From contig CAZMHI010000008.1 in the NCBI GenBank assembly GCA_964566055.1, forward strand, positions 1 through 64,000: a DNA stretch of 64,000 bases, read 5' to 3'. Origin of the DNA: TMED23 sp964566055. GTDB lineage: Bacteria > Pseudomonadota > Alphaproteobacteria > Rhodospirillales > UBA2165. The stretch's first letter is position 1, and each line of letters begins with the position of its first letter. The translations under genes and the position numbers were made by a program. Shown here one piece after another: positions 16,993 through 25,813 of the stretch. The notes under the pieces were generated by a model. The model ran no database searches and had not been told where the DNA came from. It saw only the letters and a program-made list of their open reading frames with translations.

Positions 16993-18102
16993 ATGCGCGG
17001 TTTTATCGGCGGGTTAGTGATGGGTTTGGTTGTCGGTGTAGTGCTGGCGGTAACTGCCCCTGGCTCAAAATTATCAAACCCCTCGGACAATGCAGGTTCG
17101 TCCGGCGTTGGCTTGGCAAATTCAACCAATTTAGAAAAACCGGTTAAATGGAAATTGGCCAGTGCTTTTCCAAGCGAGATGCCGTTAAGCGGCAGCCTCG
17201 GCCTTACCATGATTGGCCGGCTGAAAGAAATTAGTTCCGGCAAGATAGACCTTGAATTTCACGAGCCAGGTGCGCTGGTGCCAACGCTCGATCTGTTCGA
17301 AGCTGTGGCCTCGGGAACGGTTGACGCTGGTCTGGCAAGCTCTCAATTCTGGGGAGAAAAATCTGCTGCCTTTGAACTTTTTGGCGCCGTCCCCTTTGGC
17401 CCCGACATCGCCTCACATCTTGCCTGGTTCCGACATCATGGGGGGCAGAAACTCTATGAAGAAATATATCACCGCAACAATATTCACAGCCTCATCTGCG
17501 GTGTAACGGGACCTGCTGGCGCCGGCTGGTTTGACCATCCAATTGAAGAACTTAAAGACCTTAAAGACCTCAAGATTGCCGCCACCGGCCTCGCCGCACG
17601 GGTCTACAGATATATCGGCGCCACGACGATAAGTTTGGCGCCAGCAGATATTCTAAAAGCATTAAAGGAAAAGCAAGTTGATGGCGTCGCCTTTTCAACA
17701 CCTGCGGCAGATGAATTTCTTAAATTAACTGAATTCGCCAAACACTACTATTTTCCCGGCTGGTTTCAACAAGCCGGCTTTATTGACCTGATGGTGAACT
17801 TGACTAGATGGCAGGGGCTTAGCAATTCCCAGCAGAAGCTGATCGAAACGGCGTGTATGGCCAACATGGAATATAGCCTCGCCGCCGGAGAAGCCGGCCA
17901 TTTTGATGCACTTAAAAATATCGTTATTCGAGGTGTCGATGTGAAAAAATTTCCACCAAAAATTACCGAGGCGTTAAAACGAGCCTGGCTGGAAGTCGCC
18001 AGAACAAGAGCCTCGGCTAATAAAGACTTTCGCCGGGTGCTGAATTCATTAAAAAATTTCCGGGAAGATTATTCAATTTGGCAGGAACTGGGTAAAATTT
18101 AA
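16993..18102 (+). CDS. Orphan TRAP-type (DctP family) substrate-binding protein, N-terminally anchored
   Basis: A 369-residue DctP-family protein. Residues 1-25 form a hydrophobic N-terminus (MRGFIGGLVMGLVVGVVLAV) without an obvious AxA cleavage site, so it may stay anchored. The binding fold begins at about residue 50 (KWKLASAFP). The carboxylate-binding arginine region appears as KIAATGLAARVYRYIGATTI followed by the family's VDGVAFSTP. No DctQ or DctM gene is next to it, unlike usual TRAP systems. Its neighbours are a divergent HBM chemoreceptor and a convergent DUF2336 gene. It may serve a distant permease or act as a ligand sensor with the chemoreceptor (inference). GGGGAG precedes the ATG. 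Confidence 0.85.
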   Translation: MRGFIGGLVMGLVVGVVLAVTAPGSKLSNPSDNAGSSGVGLANSTNLEKPVKWKLASAFPSEMPLSGSLGLTMIGRLKEISSGKIDLEFHEPGALVPTLDLFEAVASGTVDAGLASSQFWGEKSAAFELFGAVPFGPDIASHLAWFRHHGGQKLYEEIYHRNNIHSLICGVTGPAGAGWFDHPIEELKDLKDLKIAATGLAARVYRYIGATTISLAPADILKALKEKQVDGVAFSTPAADEFLKLTEFAKHYYFPGWFQQAGFIDLMVNLTRWQGLSNSQQKLIETACMANMEYSLAAGEAGHFDALKNIVIRGVDVKKFPPKITEALKRAWLEVARTRASANKDFRRVLNSLKNFREDYSIWQELGKI

Positions 18103-18112
18103 TCCCAATGAC

Positions 18113-19246
18113 CTAAGCATTGTGGTCGAGATCGACTGGAAGCTCATTCATTTTTGTCAGCAGATATTCCAGATCATCGGATTCCATATCGACGCCAAGA
18201 TCACCAAACTGAGTTAAGATACGTTCAATCATCCGCCGGGCAAATCTTTCGCGGTCATTTTCACCGCCATCAAATTCCGTTTCCTGCTCAACTTCCACAG
18301 CGGCCTGAATAGCTGGGAAAAACGTGTCCGGAAGACCGGCCCGCTTAAATAGACTGTTCAGGCCGAGTTCACCTGAATCTTCAATAAGTTTTCTCGCATT
18401 ATCGACAGGAATACCGGCCAATTCCGCCAGAGCACAGACTAAAAATAAAATATTCCCCATACACGCCGCCCGCAAAACAATCGACGCCGTTAGGCGGTCA
18501 TTGGCCATCAATTGCCGGACCAATTTTAGCACTGATGCTTCGTCTGACCCGACCGACAAACCAACGACAGCTTTTTCCCTGCTTTGTATCAGAATACCTT
18601 CCGCCATACCTGCCGGCAGGTCAGAACGATTGGCGAGCTGCTCCTTGAAATTATCTGAAACTACCGTAACGAGACGCTCAATGACGGTAACCGGCAGTTG
18701 GGGGCGATTGACCATGGCGCCCTGAATTTTTTCACTGCCGCCCAAAGTATCGACGACAGTTTCAAGAGATTTATCCGAAATCTCGGCGCCTTCATTGCCA
18801 ACTAACTGAGCAACGACATTTTCATCTTGTGTTTGCACCAGTGCAGCCGAAACATTTTCTGATATATTGGCACGCCCAGCGATGGCAATTTGCTTTTCCG
18901 CCCCTTGGCTTTTTATAATCTCGGTTAAATCCTGATCGCTCAAAACTTCTGAGAACTGAAGAACCGGTAGGGAAACTTGGTTGACATCCTGAGCCAGCGA
19001 CAACGCTACTTCGTGCGGCACATTCGGATTTTCTTTGAGATTTTCAGAAAGCGCTTCCCGCACACGAATCTCGGCATCTTGAACCATGATTAAGAATATG
19101 TCTTCGGCGAGCTGTTTTTCTTCGGATGAAAGCTGTTCGGGATCGAAGGAAGCCGCAAATTTCGCCGCCGTTTCGGCGCGTTGCTCACCGGATGGATTAG
19201 TCAGAAGATTTTTAACATCATCTTCAGTTAAATTTATTGTCGTCAT
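18113..19246 (-). CDS. DUF2336 domain protein
   Basis: A 377-residue acidic, wholly alpha-helical protein with HEAT-like repeats (AEIRVREALSENLKENPNVPHEVALSLAQDV), typical of the DUF2336 family that is almost confined to Alphaproteobacteria and has no agreed biochemical role. There is no signal peptide, so it is cytoplasmic. Its start is divergent from the cytochrome c gene and its stop is 10 bp from the TRAP-binding-protein stop. Relatives often occur near motility or cell-cycle genes, but nothing here fixes its role. Confidence 0.85.
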   Translation of the reverse strand: MTTINLTEDDVKNLLTNPSGEQRAETAAKFAASFDPEQLSSEEKQLAEDIFLIMVQDAEIRVREALSENLKENPNVPHEVALSLAQDVNQVSLPVLQFSEVLSDQDLTEIIKSQGAEKQIAIAGRANISENVSAALVQTQDENVVAQLVGNEGAEISDKSLETVVDTLGGSEKIQGAMVNRPQLPVTVIERLVTVVSDNFKEQLANRSDLPAGMAEGILIQSREKAVVGLSVGSDEASVLKLVRQLMANDRLTASIVLRAACMGNILFLVCALAELAGIPVDNARKLIEDSGELGLNSLFKRAGLPDTFFPAIQAAVEVEQETEFDGGENDRERFARRMIERILTQFGDLGVDMESDDLEYLLTKMNELPVDLDHNA

Positions 19247-19509
19247 TTTTTTCTTTCACACTAAAATAATAGCGCAATTTCAAACAGTTACGCACAAATT
19301 CTGCACACAAATATTCTTTTCTGAAAAACCCGAGTAGTTCAGTATTAACCAAATATAGGAACGATTTTTAAATATGTAAGTAGTTTGCCATAAAATTTGC
19401 ATATTTGGCCCTTAACACCAATATAGAGTCTAGCAATGGTCGACGTAAGACTAAGCGGTTTATTTAAATTAGTAATCGTTGGCCGTTAAAATTTTTAGGT
19501 ATCTTGGGC

Positions 19510-19537
19510 TTGTCATCCCAGGCGTGCTGATTATAGT
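19510..19537 (+). promoter_or_regulatory. Sigma-70-like promoter of the cytochrome c gene
   Basis: TTGTCA (19510-19515) and TATAGT (19532-19537) are separated by 16 bp, each matching five of six consensus bases. Transcription would start near 19544 and leave a leader of about 113 nt before the ATG. Confidence 0.6.
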
Positions 19538-19552
19538 ACGCGCCGATACGCC

Positions 19553-19577
19553 AAAGAGACTTGAAACAGGTCTTTTT
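19553..19577 (+). promoter_or_regulatory. Leader hairpin followed by U run (attenuator-like) before the cytochrome c gene
   Basis: AAAGAGACTT pairs with AGGTCTTTTT across a GAAAC loop (10 pairs, two of them G-U). The 3' arm ends in five U residues, about 10-35 nt after the predicted start site. It could act as an early terminator or as a 5' stabilising stem. Confidence 0.4.
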
Positions 19578-19656
19578 GTTATGAATTTTTCTACCGCCTA
19601 TTCTTATCCGAAGTGGGTCGGGTGGAATTGAAACGGTAATTTTAGGAGTTTGATAT

Positions 19657-20046
19657 ATGTTCCTTCGTGGTGTTTTGGCCTTTGGCCTTATTCTTTCAAC
19701 TGCTCTTTTTGCATCAAATGCATTTGCTGCCGGTGATGCCAAAAAAGGCAAAAAAGTTTTCAATAAATGCAAAGCTTGTCATACGGTAAAAGCCGGCAAG
19801 CATAAAGTTGGCCCTTCCTTGGCCGGTGTCATTGGCCGCAAAGCCGGTACAGCCAAAGGCTTTAAAAAATACAAAGGCCTCAAAGGCGCTGACTGGAATT
19901 GGGATGAAGCTGCTCTTAGCGCTTATTTGAAAGATCCGAAAAAATATATAAAAGCGAAAAACGGCAAAAAAGGCTCCATGGTCTTCAAGCTCAAGAAAGC
20001 CAAGGACCGGGATAACGTGATCGCTTATCTAAAAGCTTCGAAATAA
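19657..20046 (+). CDS. Periplasmic class I cytochrome c (cytochrome c2-like), lysine-rich
   Basis: 129 residues with a signal peptide (1-25, ending SNAFAA). One haem-binding CKACH (Cys38, Cys41, His42) is followed by the P-S-L motif GPSLAGVIGRKAG and the methionine ligand Met108 in KKGSMVFKL. The whole is typical of soluble mono-haem cytochromes c that shuttle electrons in the periplasm, for example from the bc1 complex to terminal enzymes. About 28 of the ~105 mature residues are lysine, so it is strongly basic. AGGAG precedes the ATG. It is a single-gene transcript closed by a terminator at 20062-20099. An electron-carrier role for the nitrate reductase is possible but not shown. Confidence 0.93.
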   Translation: MFLRGVLAFGLILSTALFASNAFAAGDAKKGKKVFNKCKACHTVKAGKHKVGPSLAGVIGRKAGTAKGFKKYKGLKGADWNWDEAALSAYLKDPKKYIKAKNGKKGSMVFKLKKAKDRDNVIAYLKASK

Positions 20047-20061
20047 TTTATTTCGCTGAAT

Positions 20062-20099
20062 AAAAAACGCCGCTGTCTTATCAGATAGCGGCGTTTTTT
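20062..20099. terminator. Bidirectional rho-independent terminator
   Basis: Left arm AAAAAACGCCGCT pairs perfectly with AGCGGCGTTTTTT, and the loop can pair further. The T and A tracts serve both strands: cytochrome c on plus, and the UspA gene ending at 20117 on minus. Confidence 0.9.
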
Positions 20100-20116
20100 A
20101 ATGCGCCATTTTTAAT

Positions 20117-20545
20117 TTATTCGCGCACCACCATCACTGAACAATCTGCATGACGGACAACGCGCGCCGCATTGGGTCCCAATAAATAGTCGCTTAATTC
20201 AGGCCGATGAGAAGCCATGACAATCACATCCGCATTGGCTTCCTTTGCGACCCGAAGAATTTCCTTGTAAATTGAGCCTGAACCTACGTGAACGTTTGGC
20301 TTTAAATCAGAGGGAAACTGAGAATTGGCGAAATCAGCAATTTTGGCAGCGGCGCTTTTTGCCATCTCCGCTTCATAGTTCTCTGGGAAGAATTCCTCCA
20401 CCAAAGGCGTTCCCATATCCGGTATAACCGTTAGGAGATGTAAATTGGCGCCAAAGGCCTTACACATCTCAACTGCTGTCGGGGCAGCCTTAGTCCAAGA
20501 AGTATCATCGCTTAAATCAACGGTTAGCAAAATATTACTGTACAT
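20117..20545 (-). CDS. Universal stress protein, UspA family
   Basis: A 142-residue single-domain UspA protein. It opens with the usual MYSNILLTVDLSDD and has the C-terminal nucleotide-binding pattern VMASHRPELSDYLLGPNAARVVRHADCSVMVV, close to the G-x2-G-x9-G(S/T) loop of ATP-binding members. The ATG is 2 nt past the TRAP permease stop, and its GGGAG lies inside the permease end, so the two are probably translationally coupled. In Halomonas, a UspA protein (TeaD) encoded with the TeaABC TRAP system tunes transport; a similar role here is inference by analogy. Confidence 0.92.
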   Translation of the reverse strand: MYSNILLTVDLSDDTSWTKAAPTAVEMCKAFGANLHLLTVIPDMGTPLVEEFFPENYEAEMAKSAAAKIADFANSQFPSDLKPNVHVGSGSIYKEILRVAKEANADVIVMASHRPELSDYLLGPNAARVVRHADCSVMVVRE

Positions 20546-20547
20546 GA

Positions 20548-23073
20548 TTACGCTCCCTCCCCTTCAGCAACGCCTTTCTTACGTCTGCCGTTTTGTATTA
20601 GCAGAACGCCACCTAATAGGATTAATGCGATCGGATAGACGAACTCCTTAGCGGGCCGATCAATTTGCTCAATTTCGACGGCTGTCACATAATCACCGAA
20701 ATCCATTTTCACTTTTTCTGCAGCGCCGTTTGGCGTGAGATCGGCGACCGCAAAGCGACCATCTTTTTCTTTCTCAATTTTAAGACCAAAGGCTTTTTGA
20801 CCTGAATTTCCACCAGGAGCCCTAAAAACATAAAGTTTAAAGCGATCCCCATAATCAGTTTCACGTACAGAATGCAATCGAACTTTTCTGTCCTTAGGAG
20901 CTTGAACCTGGTTAGCGACAAATTTGTCAAAATCCACAGTTTCATATTCCGGATAAATGTATCCCAAAAGGACATCAGGTCGAAATAGAGAGAACATGAT
21001 CACCAGCAATATAATTCGCTCCGCTACATTGGTTCTGACGATCAACCAGCCTTGTGTCGCCGAGGTAAAACAAAAAATTGCAATGAGTGAGACAATAAAA
21101 ATAGTTACTCCATGCAAGATGCTGGTCACACCAATGAGCAGTAATTCCGTATTGAAAATAAAGACGAACGGTAAAATTGCCGTTCGAATATCGTAGGTAA
21201 AAGCTTGCACACCGGTTTTCATCGGATCGGCCCTCGATATCGCTGAGGCCGCGAATGCCGCCAAACAAACCGGCGGCGTCGAATCTGCCATTAAGCCAAA
21301 ATAGAAAACAAACAGATGAACAGCAATCAATGGGAGCTCCAAGCCGGCTGCCGTACCAAGTTCAACCAACACGCCTGCCAATAAAGAAGCCACAACCAAA
21401 TAGTTTGCTGTCGTCGGCAAGCCCATGCCCAGGACCAAGGAAAGCACAGCCGTTAGGATGAGCAGGATAAAGACATTACCGCCTGAAATCGCTTCAACCA
21501 CGCCCACCATGGCATTATTCAGCCCGGTAGAGGACACCGCACCAACAATAATTCCAGCGGTTGCAACTGCCACTGCAATGCCAACCATGTTTCTGGCGCC
21601 AGCAATCAAGCCGCCATAAATTTCATCCACGGAGTCACGTAATCCATCGGCAACGCCACCTTCCTTATTATTTTTCATAAACGCGAGACCGACAACGATG
21701 AGAACTGCAGCACCCAAACCCCAGAACAATGACGGCTGGGCTTTCTCTCCTGATATTCGGAAGATCACGGCAACAACAATTGGAATAATATAACAAATGG
21801 TCATTGCCGCACGGCTGAGATCACTCGGCGTAATACGCGTGGCAATCATAATAAGAAACATGACCATGATCGTATAAAAGACAGCACTACTCGCGGTCCA
21901 GCGCTCCACCATCAGCAGATAAACCAAGACAACAATAGGAATTATGAAATGTACACCGGTGAAAAATATTTTCCGAAACACCGGAACATCTTCTTTCGCC
22001 ATGCCGGATAGACCGAGCTTCAGAGCTTCCAAATGTGAGATATACAGCAAACCAATATAGCTAATGATCGCCGGGATAAAGGCAGCGACAATCACATCGA
22101 AATAAGTAATACCAATCAGCTCAGCGATAATAAAAGCAGCCGCTCCCATAATGGGCGGCATAATTTGGCCGTTGGTTGAGGCGGCAACTTCAATGGCGCC
22201 CGCTTTCACTGCAGGAAAACCAGTTTTCCGCATCACCGGAATGGTAAACACACCAGTTGTCACGACATTGGCGATTGATGAGCCTGATATGAGACCCGTC
22301 ATACCTGATGCCAAAATAGCGGCTTTCGCAGGTCCGCCACGATATTTACCGACCATAGCGAAAGCGAGATCGAGGAAATATTTACCAGCGCCTGCTCGAT
22401 CTAAAAGGGCTCCAAACAGCACAAACAAGAAAACGAAACTCACGGAAACATCGATTGGAATGCCAAAAATCGCCTCGCCACCAAGCCAATGGTACCCAAT
22501 TAATCGAGTCAGCGAGAGACCTCGATGCGAAATGATCTCGGGCATTGACTGACCAAAAACCGAATAGGTGAGAAAAATTATGGATACGATAACCAATGGT
22601 ATCCCTATGGCCCGGCGTGTGGATTCCAGCAGCAAGACGATGCCAAGACCGCCAATGATAACTTCAACAGGAATGCCGTTCCAAACCAGCATAATTCCGG
22701 AACGCTCTACAATACCATCCCAACCAAGGAACAAATAGAGCGCAACGAAACAACCAAGGATCGCAAGTAAAATATCTAGAATAGCAATTGGTTTTTTGGC
22801 CATCGACTTTGCCGCCGGAAACATCAAAAAAACCAGCAATAAAGCAAAGGCTAGATGAATCGCACGTGATGGGACACCACCAACGATTCCAAAATTGAAC
22901 AAAAATGGCAGCGGGGAGGCGATCCACAACTGATAGAGCGACCATAAAGCAGCGATAGCACCAATAATTTTACCCAGAGTGGGTCCGGTTACACGCCCGG
23001 TATACTCTACCTCGTCAATCTGTGCTTGGATTTCCTCCTGTGTAATATTGGAACCGATTCCCGTCTCAGCCAT
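20548..23073 (-). CDS. TRAP transporter fused permease (DctQ-DctM fusion, TAXI system)
   Basis: An 841-residue inner-membrane protein with the small (DctQ-like) and large (DctM-like) TRAP permease parts fused, as is normal for TAXI-type systems. About 16 membrane segments are visible. The DctM part shows GMTGLISGSSIANVVTTG and the repeat GMGLPTTANYLVVASLLA. The C-terminal ~150 residues form a soluble, PDZ-like/DUF3394-type extension (DLTPNGAAEKVKMDFGDYV) followed by one last helix. It imports a carboxylate-type solute using an ion gradient, fed by the TAXI binding protein encoded upstream. Order: binding protein, terminator-like hairpin, permease, uspA. Confidence 0.92.
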   Translation of the reverse strand: MAETGIGSNITQEEIQAQIDEVEYTGRVTGPTLGKIIGAIAALWSLYQLWIASPLPFLFNFGIVGGVPSRAIHLAFALLLVFLMFPAAKSMAKKPIAILDILLAILGCFVALYLFLGWDGIVERSGIMLVWNGIPVEVIIGGLGIVLLLESTRRAIGIPLVIVSIIFLTYSVFGQSMPEIISHRGLSLTRLIGYHWLGGEAIFGIPIDVSVSFVFLFVLFGALLDRAGAGKYFLDLAFAMVGKYRGGPAKAAILASGMTGLISGSSIANVVTTGVFTIPVMRKTGFPAVKAGAIEVAASTNGQIMPPIMGAAAFIIAELIGITYFDVIVAAFIPAIISYIGLLYISHLEALKLGLSGMAKEDVPVFRKIFFTGVHFIIPIVVLVYLLMVERWTASSAVFYTIMVMFLIMIATRITPSDLSRAAMTICYIIPIVVAVIFRISGEKAQPSLFWGLGAAVLIVVGLAFMKNNKEGGVADGLRDSVDEIYGGLIAGARNMVGIAVAVATAGIIVGAVSSTGLNNAMVGVVEAISGGNVFILLILTAVLSLVLGMGLPTTANYLVVASLLAGVLVELGTAAGLELPLIAVHLFVFYFGLMADSTPPVCLAAFAASAISRADPMKTGVQAFTYDIRTAILPFVFIFNTELLLIGVTSILHGVTIFIVSLIAIFCFTSATQGWLIVRTNVAERIILLVIMFSLFRPDVLLGYIYPEYETVDFDKFVANQVQAPKDRKVRLHSVRETDYGDRFKLYVFRAPGGNSGQKAFGLKIEKEKDGRFAVADLTPNGAAEKVKMDFGDYVTAVEIEQIDRPAKEFVYPIALILLGGVLLIQNGRRKKGVAEGEGA

Positions 23074-23122
23074 TTGTGCCCCCTATGCGCTCCAAATTTT
23101 TTGGCAAATTTAGCAAAGAAAA

Positions 23123-23152
23123 ACGGGCAGACGATTAGAATCGTCTGCCCGT
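23123..23152 (-). terminator. Terminator/attenuator between TAXI binding-protein and permease genes
   Basis: A perfect 14 bp inverted repeat (ACGGGCAGACGATT with its complement) with a tiny loop. On the minus strand it is followed by a T-rich tract. It sits inside the operon, so it probably lets the binding protein be made in excess over the permease. Confidence 0.8.
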
Positions 23153-23162
23153 CGATAAAGCT

Positions 23163-24167
23163 CTACATTAAGCCTTTTTCTTTGTAGTACTTCATAGCAC
23201 CTTTATGCAGAGGTGCCGACAATCCATCTTTGATCATCTTTTTTGGATCAAGATTACGGAAAGCTGGATGAAGTGTACGGAAGTCAGCGATGTTTTCCAT
23301 GACGGAACGGACAACTTCATAAACCAAATCAGCAGATACATCTGAAGAGGTTACAAACGTCGCCATAACACCAAAAGTCGTAACGTCTGAGCTACTTGTT
23401 TTGTAGGTGCCCTTCGGAATAGTGGCAAAGGCATAGAATGGATTTTTTGTAACCAAACCTTTTTCAGGAGCTCCATTCAGATTGATGATTCTAGCGCCAC
23501 AGCCATCTGTCGCAATTGACACACCAGCATTCGGTACACCAACGGTGTAGCCATAGGCATCAATTTTGCCATCACACAGGGCTTTAGATTGTTCAGTTGA
23601 CGTCAATTCAGTCGCTACTTTGAAAGCCGATGTCGTTGTGCCATGAGCTTTCATTAGAACTTCCATAGTGCCACGCTGGCCAGAACCTGGATTACCAATA
23701 TTTACGCGTTTGCCTTTTAGATCATTCCAGCCGTTAATCCCGGAACTTTTACCAACAATGATTTGGAAGGGTTCAGGATGAACAGAGAAAACGGCACGAA
23801 GTTTACTATATTTTTTGCCTTTAAATTTGCTTGATCCGTTATAGGCGTGATATTGCCAATCGGACTGAGCCACACCAAAATCTAATTCGCCCTGGCGTAT
23901 TTGGCCGATATTGTAGGTAGAACCACCGGTCGAAGGTGCAGAACACCGAATACCGTGTTTCCGGCCGGTTTTACGACCTTCTGCTGCTGATTTGTGAATC
24001 AAACGGCAAATGGCGTTACCTGTTGCGAAATAAACGCCGGTCGGACCGCCGGTACCAATAGCAATAAATTGACGTTTTCCAGCCGCATCAGCACCAGAAG
24101 CACCGATCATAAAGGCGCCTGCTGCCAATCCGAAGGCCAATGTCGATACAGATATTTTTTTCAACAT
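23163..24167 (-). CDS. TAXI-family TRAP transporter substrate-binding protein
   Basis: 334 residues from the ATG at 24167, which follows GGGAG by 8 nt; the longer frame to 24221 adds a non-signal-like stretch. The signal peptide covers about residues 1-29 (SGADAA). The mature protein starts with the TAXI hallmark FIAIGTGGPTGVYFATGNAIC. TAXI proteins bind small organic acids (glutamate, 2-oxoglutarate and others) and work with fused DctQM permeases, which is the next gene. The aminotransferase gene 240 bp upstream points the same way; an amino acid or 2-oxoacid substrate would fit, but this is only context. Confidence 0.92.
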   Translation of the reverse strand: MLKKISVSTLAFGLAAGAFMIGASGADAAGKRQFIAIGTGGPTGVYFATGNAICRLIHKSAAEGRKTGRKHGIRCSAPSTGGSTYNIGQIRQGELDFGVAQSDWQYHAYNGSSKFKGKKYSKLRAVFSVHPEPFQIIVGKSSGINGWNDLKGKRVNIGNPGSGQRGTMEVLMKAHGTTTSAFKVATELTSTEQSKALCDGKIDAYGYTVGVPNAGVSIATDGCGARIINLNGAPEKGLVTKNPFYAFATIPKGTYKTSSSDVTTFGVMATFVTSSDVSADLVYEVVRSVMENIADFRTLHPAFRNLDPKKMIKDGLSAPLHKGAMKYYKEKGLM

Positions 24168-24404
24168 TATAAATCTCCCGATTAGTTTAGTTAAATTATA
24201 AGAGGTCCTTAATTGTGACACAGGAATCTTATTTAACTTTGAAAATAAAGGTTCAATGCATCCCGCACGTAAACTTAATAGTCAGGGAGTTTCCCAAATT
24301 ATACTTAAAAATTTATATGACCTCCCTAAAATCAGGTCAAACGCACAGGTTTTCCTATGTCGCACTGGGGAATACCCTAAACCATGCTGGGTTTCGGACT
24401 CAAG

Positions 24405-25745
24405 TTATTCTTTTGAATTAATTGAATTAATAACCGAATGTATTGAGCTTGATAATTTTTCAACAATGCTATTAATGTCGTTTTTGGAGGCAATAAACGG
24501 CGGCGCCAGTAAAACATGATCGCCTTTGACGCCATCAATTGTACCCCCCATGGGGTAACATATCAGACCATCTTCAAAGGCGGCTTTCTTGATTTTTGCA
24601 TTAATTTTCAAACCAGGATCAAATGGCTCTTTGGTTTCGCGGTCCTTTACCAATTCAATGCCGCGAAACAGGCCTCGACCGCGGATATCACCGACATGGG
24701 GGTGTTGACCCAACGCCTCATCCAATTGTGCGGCCAGATAATCTCCCATTTCGCTCACATTCCCAAGCAGATCACGCTCAAAAATTGCAGTCATAACAGC
24801 CAGTGAGGCCGCACACGCAACCGGGTGTCCCATATAGGTATGACTGTGCTGGAAAAAACCCGAACCGCCGCAAATAGTGTCGTAGATTTTATTGCTTGTG
24901 AGCAAAGCACCGATCGGCTGATAGCCACCGCCAAGTCCTTTGGCGATTGTTATCATGTCAGGAACAATGTCTTCCTGCTCAAAAGCGAAAAATGAACCTG
25001 TACGTCCAAGCCCACACATCACTTCATCCAATATCAGCAACACACCATAAATGTCACAGATCTCACGAATCCGTTTGAAATAGTCGGGTACCGGCGGCAC
25101 CACACCAGCAGTGGCGCCAACCACGGTCTCGGCCACAAAGGCCGCCACGCTATCTTCACCAAGCCGTAAAATTTCGGTTTCCAGTTCATTGGCGACTCGG
25201 AGCCCGTAGGCTACCTCGCTCTCTCCTTCCTGCTGCCCCCGATAGGCAAAACACGGCGAGATATGAGAGACCTCGATCAGCAGGGGTTCGAACTGTTTTC
25301 GCCGCCACTGATTGCCACCCGCCGCCAGCACACCCAAGGTATTGCCGTGAAAGCTTTGTTGCCGGGCAATGATGTGGCGGCGTTGCGGCTCACCATTTTC
25401 AAGATGGTATTGCCGGGCAAGTTTAAGGGCTGACTCGACTGCTTCCGAACCTCCTGACACATAAAAGACTTTGCCAAATTGAGAGGGTGCTTTCTCAACA
25501 AGCAGGTCAGCGAGTTGCTCTGCCGGTTCACTGCTCAAAAATCCAGTATGAGCGAAGGCCAGTTTTTCGGCTTGAGCTTGGATAGCCGCGATGACATCCG
25601 GATCACCATGCCCTAGGCACGACACCGCCGCACCGCCCGAGGCATCGATATATTCTTTGCCACTAGCATCCACCAAATACATCCCCCGCCCACCGGTAGC
25701 GACAGGCGGCATGTTTTGAGGATTGCGGTGAAAAACGTTGGTCAT
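24405..25745 (-). CDS. Class III PLP-dependent aminotransferase
   Basis: A 446-residue fold-type I enzyme of the omega-amino-acid/acetylornithine aminotransferase class. Features are the glycine-rich start of the cofactor site VSGGSEAVESALKLAR, the aspartate that binds the pyridine nitrogen in LLILDEVMCGLGRTG, and the PLP lysine in ITIAKGLGGGYQPIGA. C-terminal GDIRGRGLFRGIELVKD is usual for the family. The ribosome-binding site is weak. It transfers an amino group from an amine or omega-amino acid to a 2-oxoacid such as pyruvate; the exact donor is unknown. It is upstream of the TAXI system and divergent from apt. Confidence 0.9.
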   Translation of the reverse strand: MTNVFHRNPQNMPPVATGGRGMYLVDASGKEYIDASGGAAVSCLGHGDPDVIAAIQAQAEKLAFAHTGFLSSEPAEQLADLLVEKAPSQFGKVFYVSGGSEAVESALKLARQYHLENGEPQRRHIIARQQSFHGNTLGVLAAGGNQWRRKQFEPLLIEVSHISPCFAYRGQQEGESEVAYGLRVANELETEILRLGEDSVAAFVAETVVGATAGVVPPVPDYFKRIREICDIYGVLLILDEVMCGLGRTGSFFAFEQEDIVPDMITIAKGLGGGYQPIGALLTSNKIYDTICGGSGFFQHSHTYMGHPVACAASLAVMTAIFERDLLGNVSEMGDYLAAQLDEALGQHPHVGDIRGRGLFRGIELVKDRETKEPFDPGLKINAKIKKAAFEDGLICYPMGGTIDGVKGDHVLLAPPFIASKNDINSIVEKLSSSIHSVINSINSKE

Positions 25746-25813
25746 GTCAAATCAGTGCCGTTAAACTGTAGCAGTTAAATTAAATCGACCATCAAAAGGC
25801 GACAACCCATACC

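Larger units (their letters stand above)
19247..19656. other. Intergenic, 410 bp, divergent promoter region
   Basis: It lies between DUF2336 and cytochrome c. The right part holds a strong promoter and a leader hairpin, listed separately. The left 250 bp is AT-rich with no gene or repeat I can support. Confidence 0.6.

Noticed and set aside
19464..19772. 102-codon minus-strand frame
   Set aside because: It overlaps the cytochrome c gene and its promoter; the cytochrome is certain, so this is a shadow frame.
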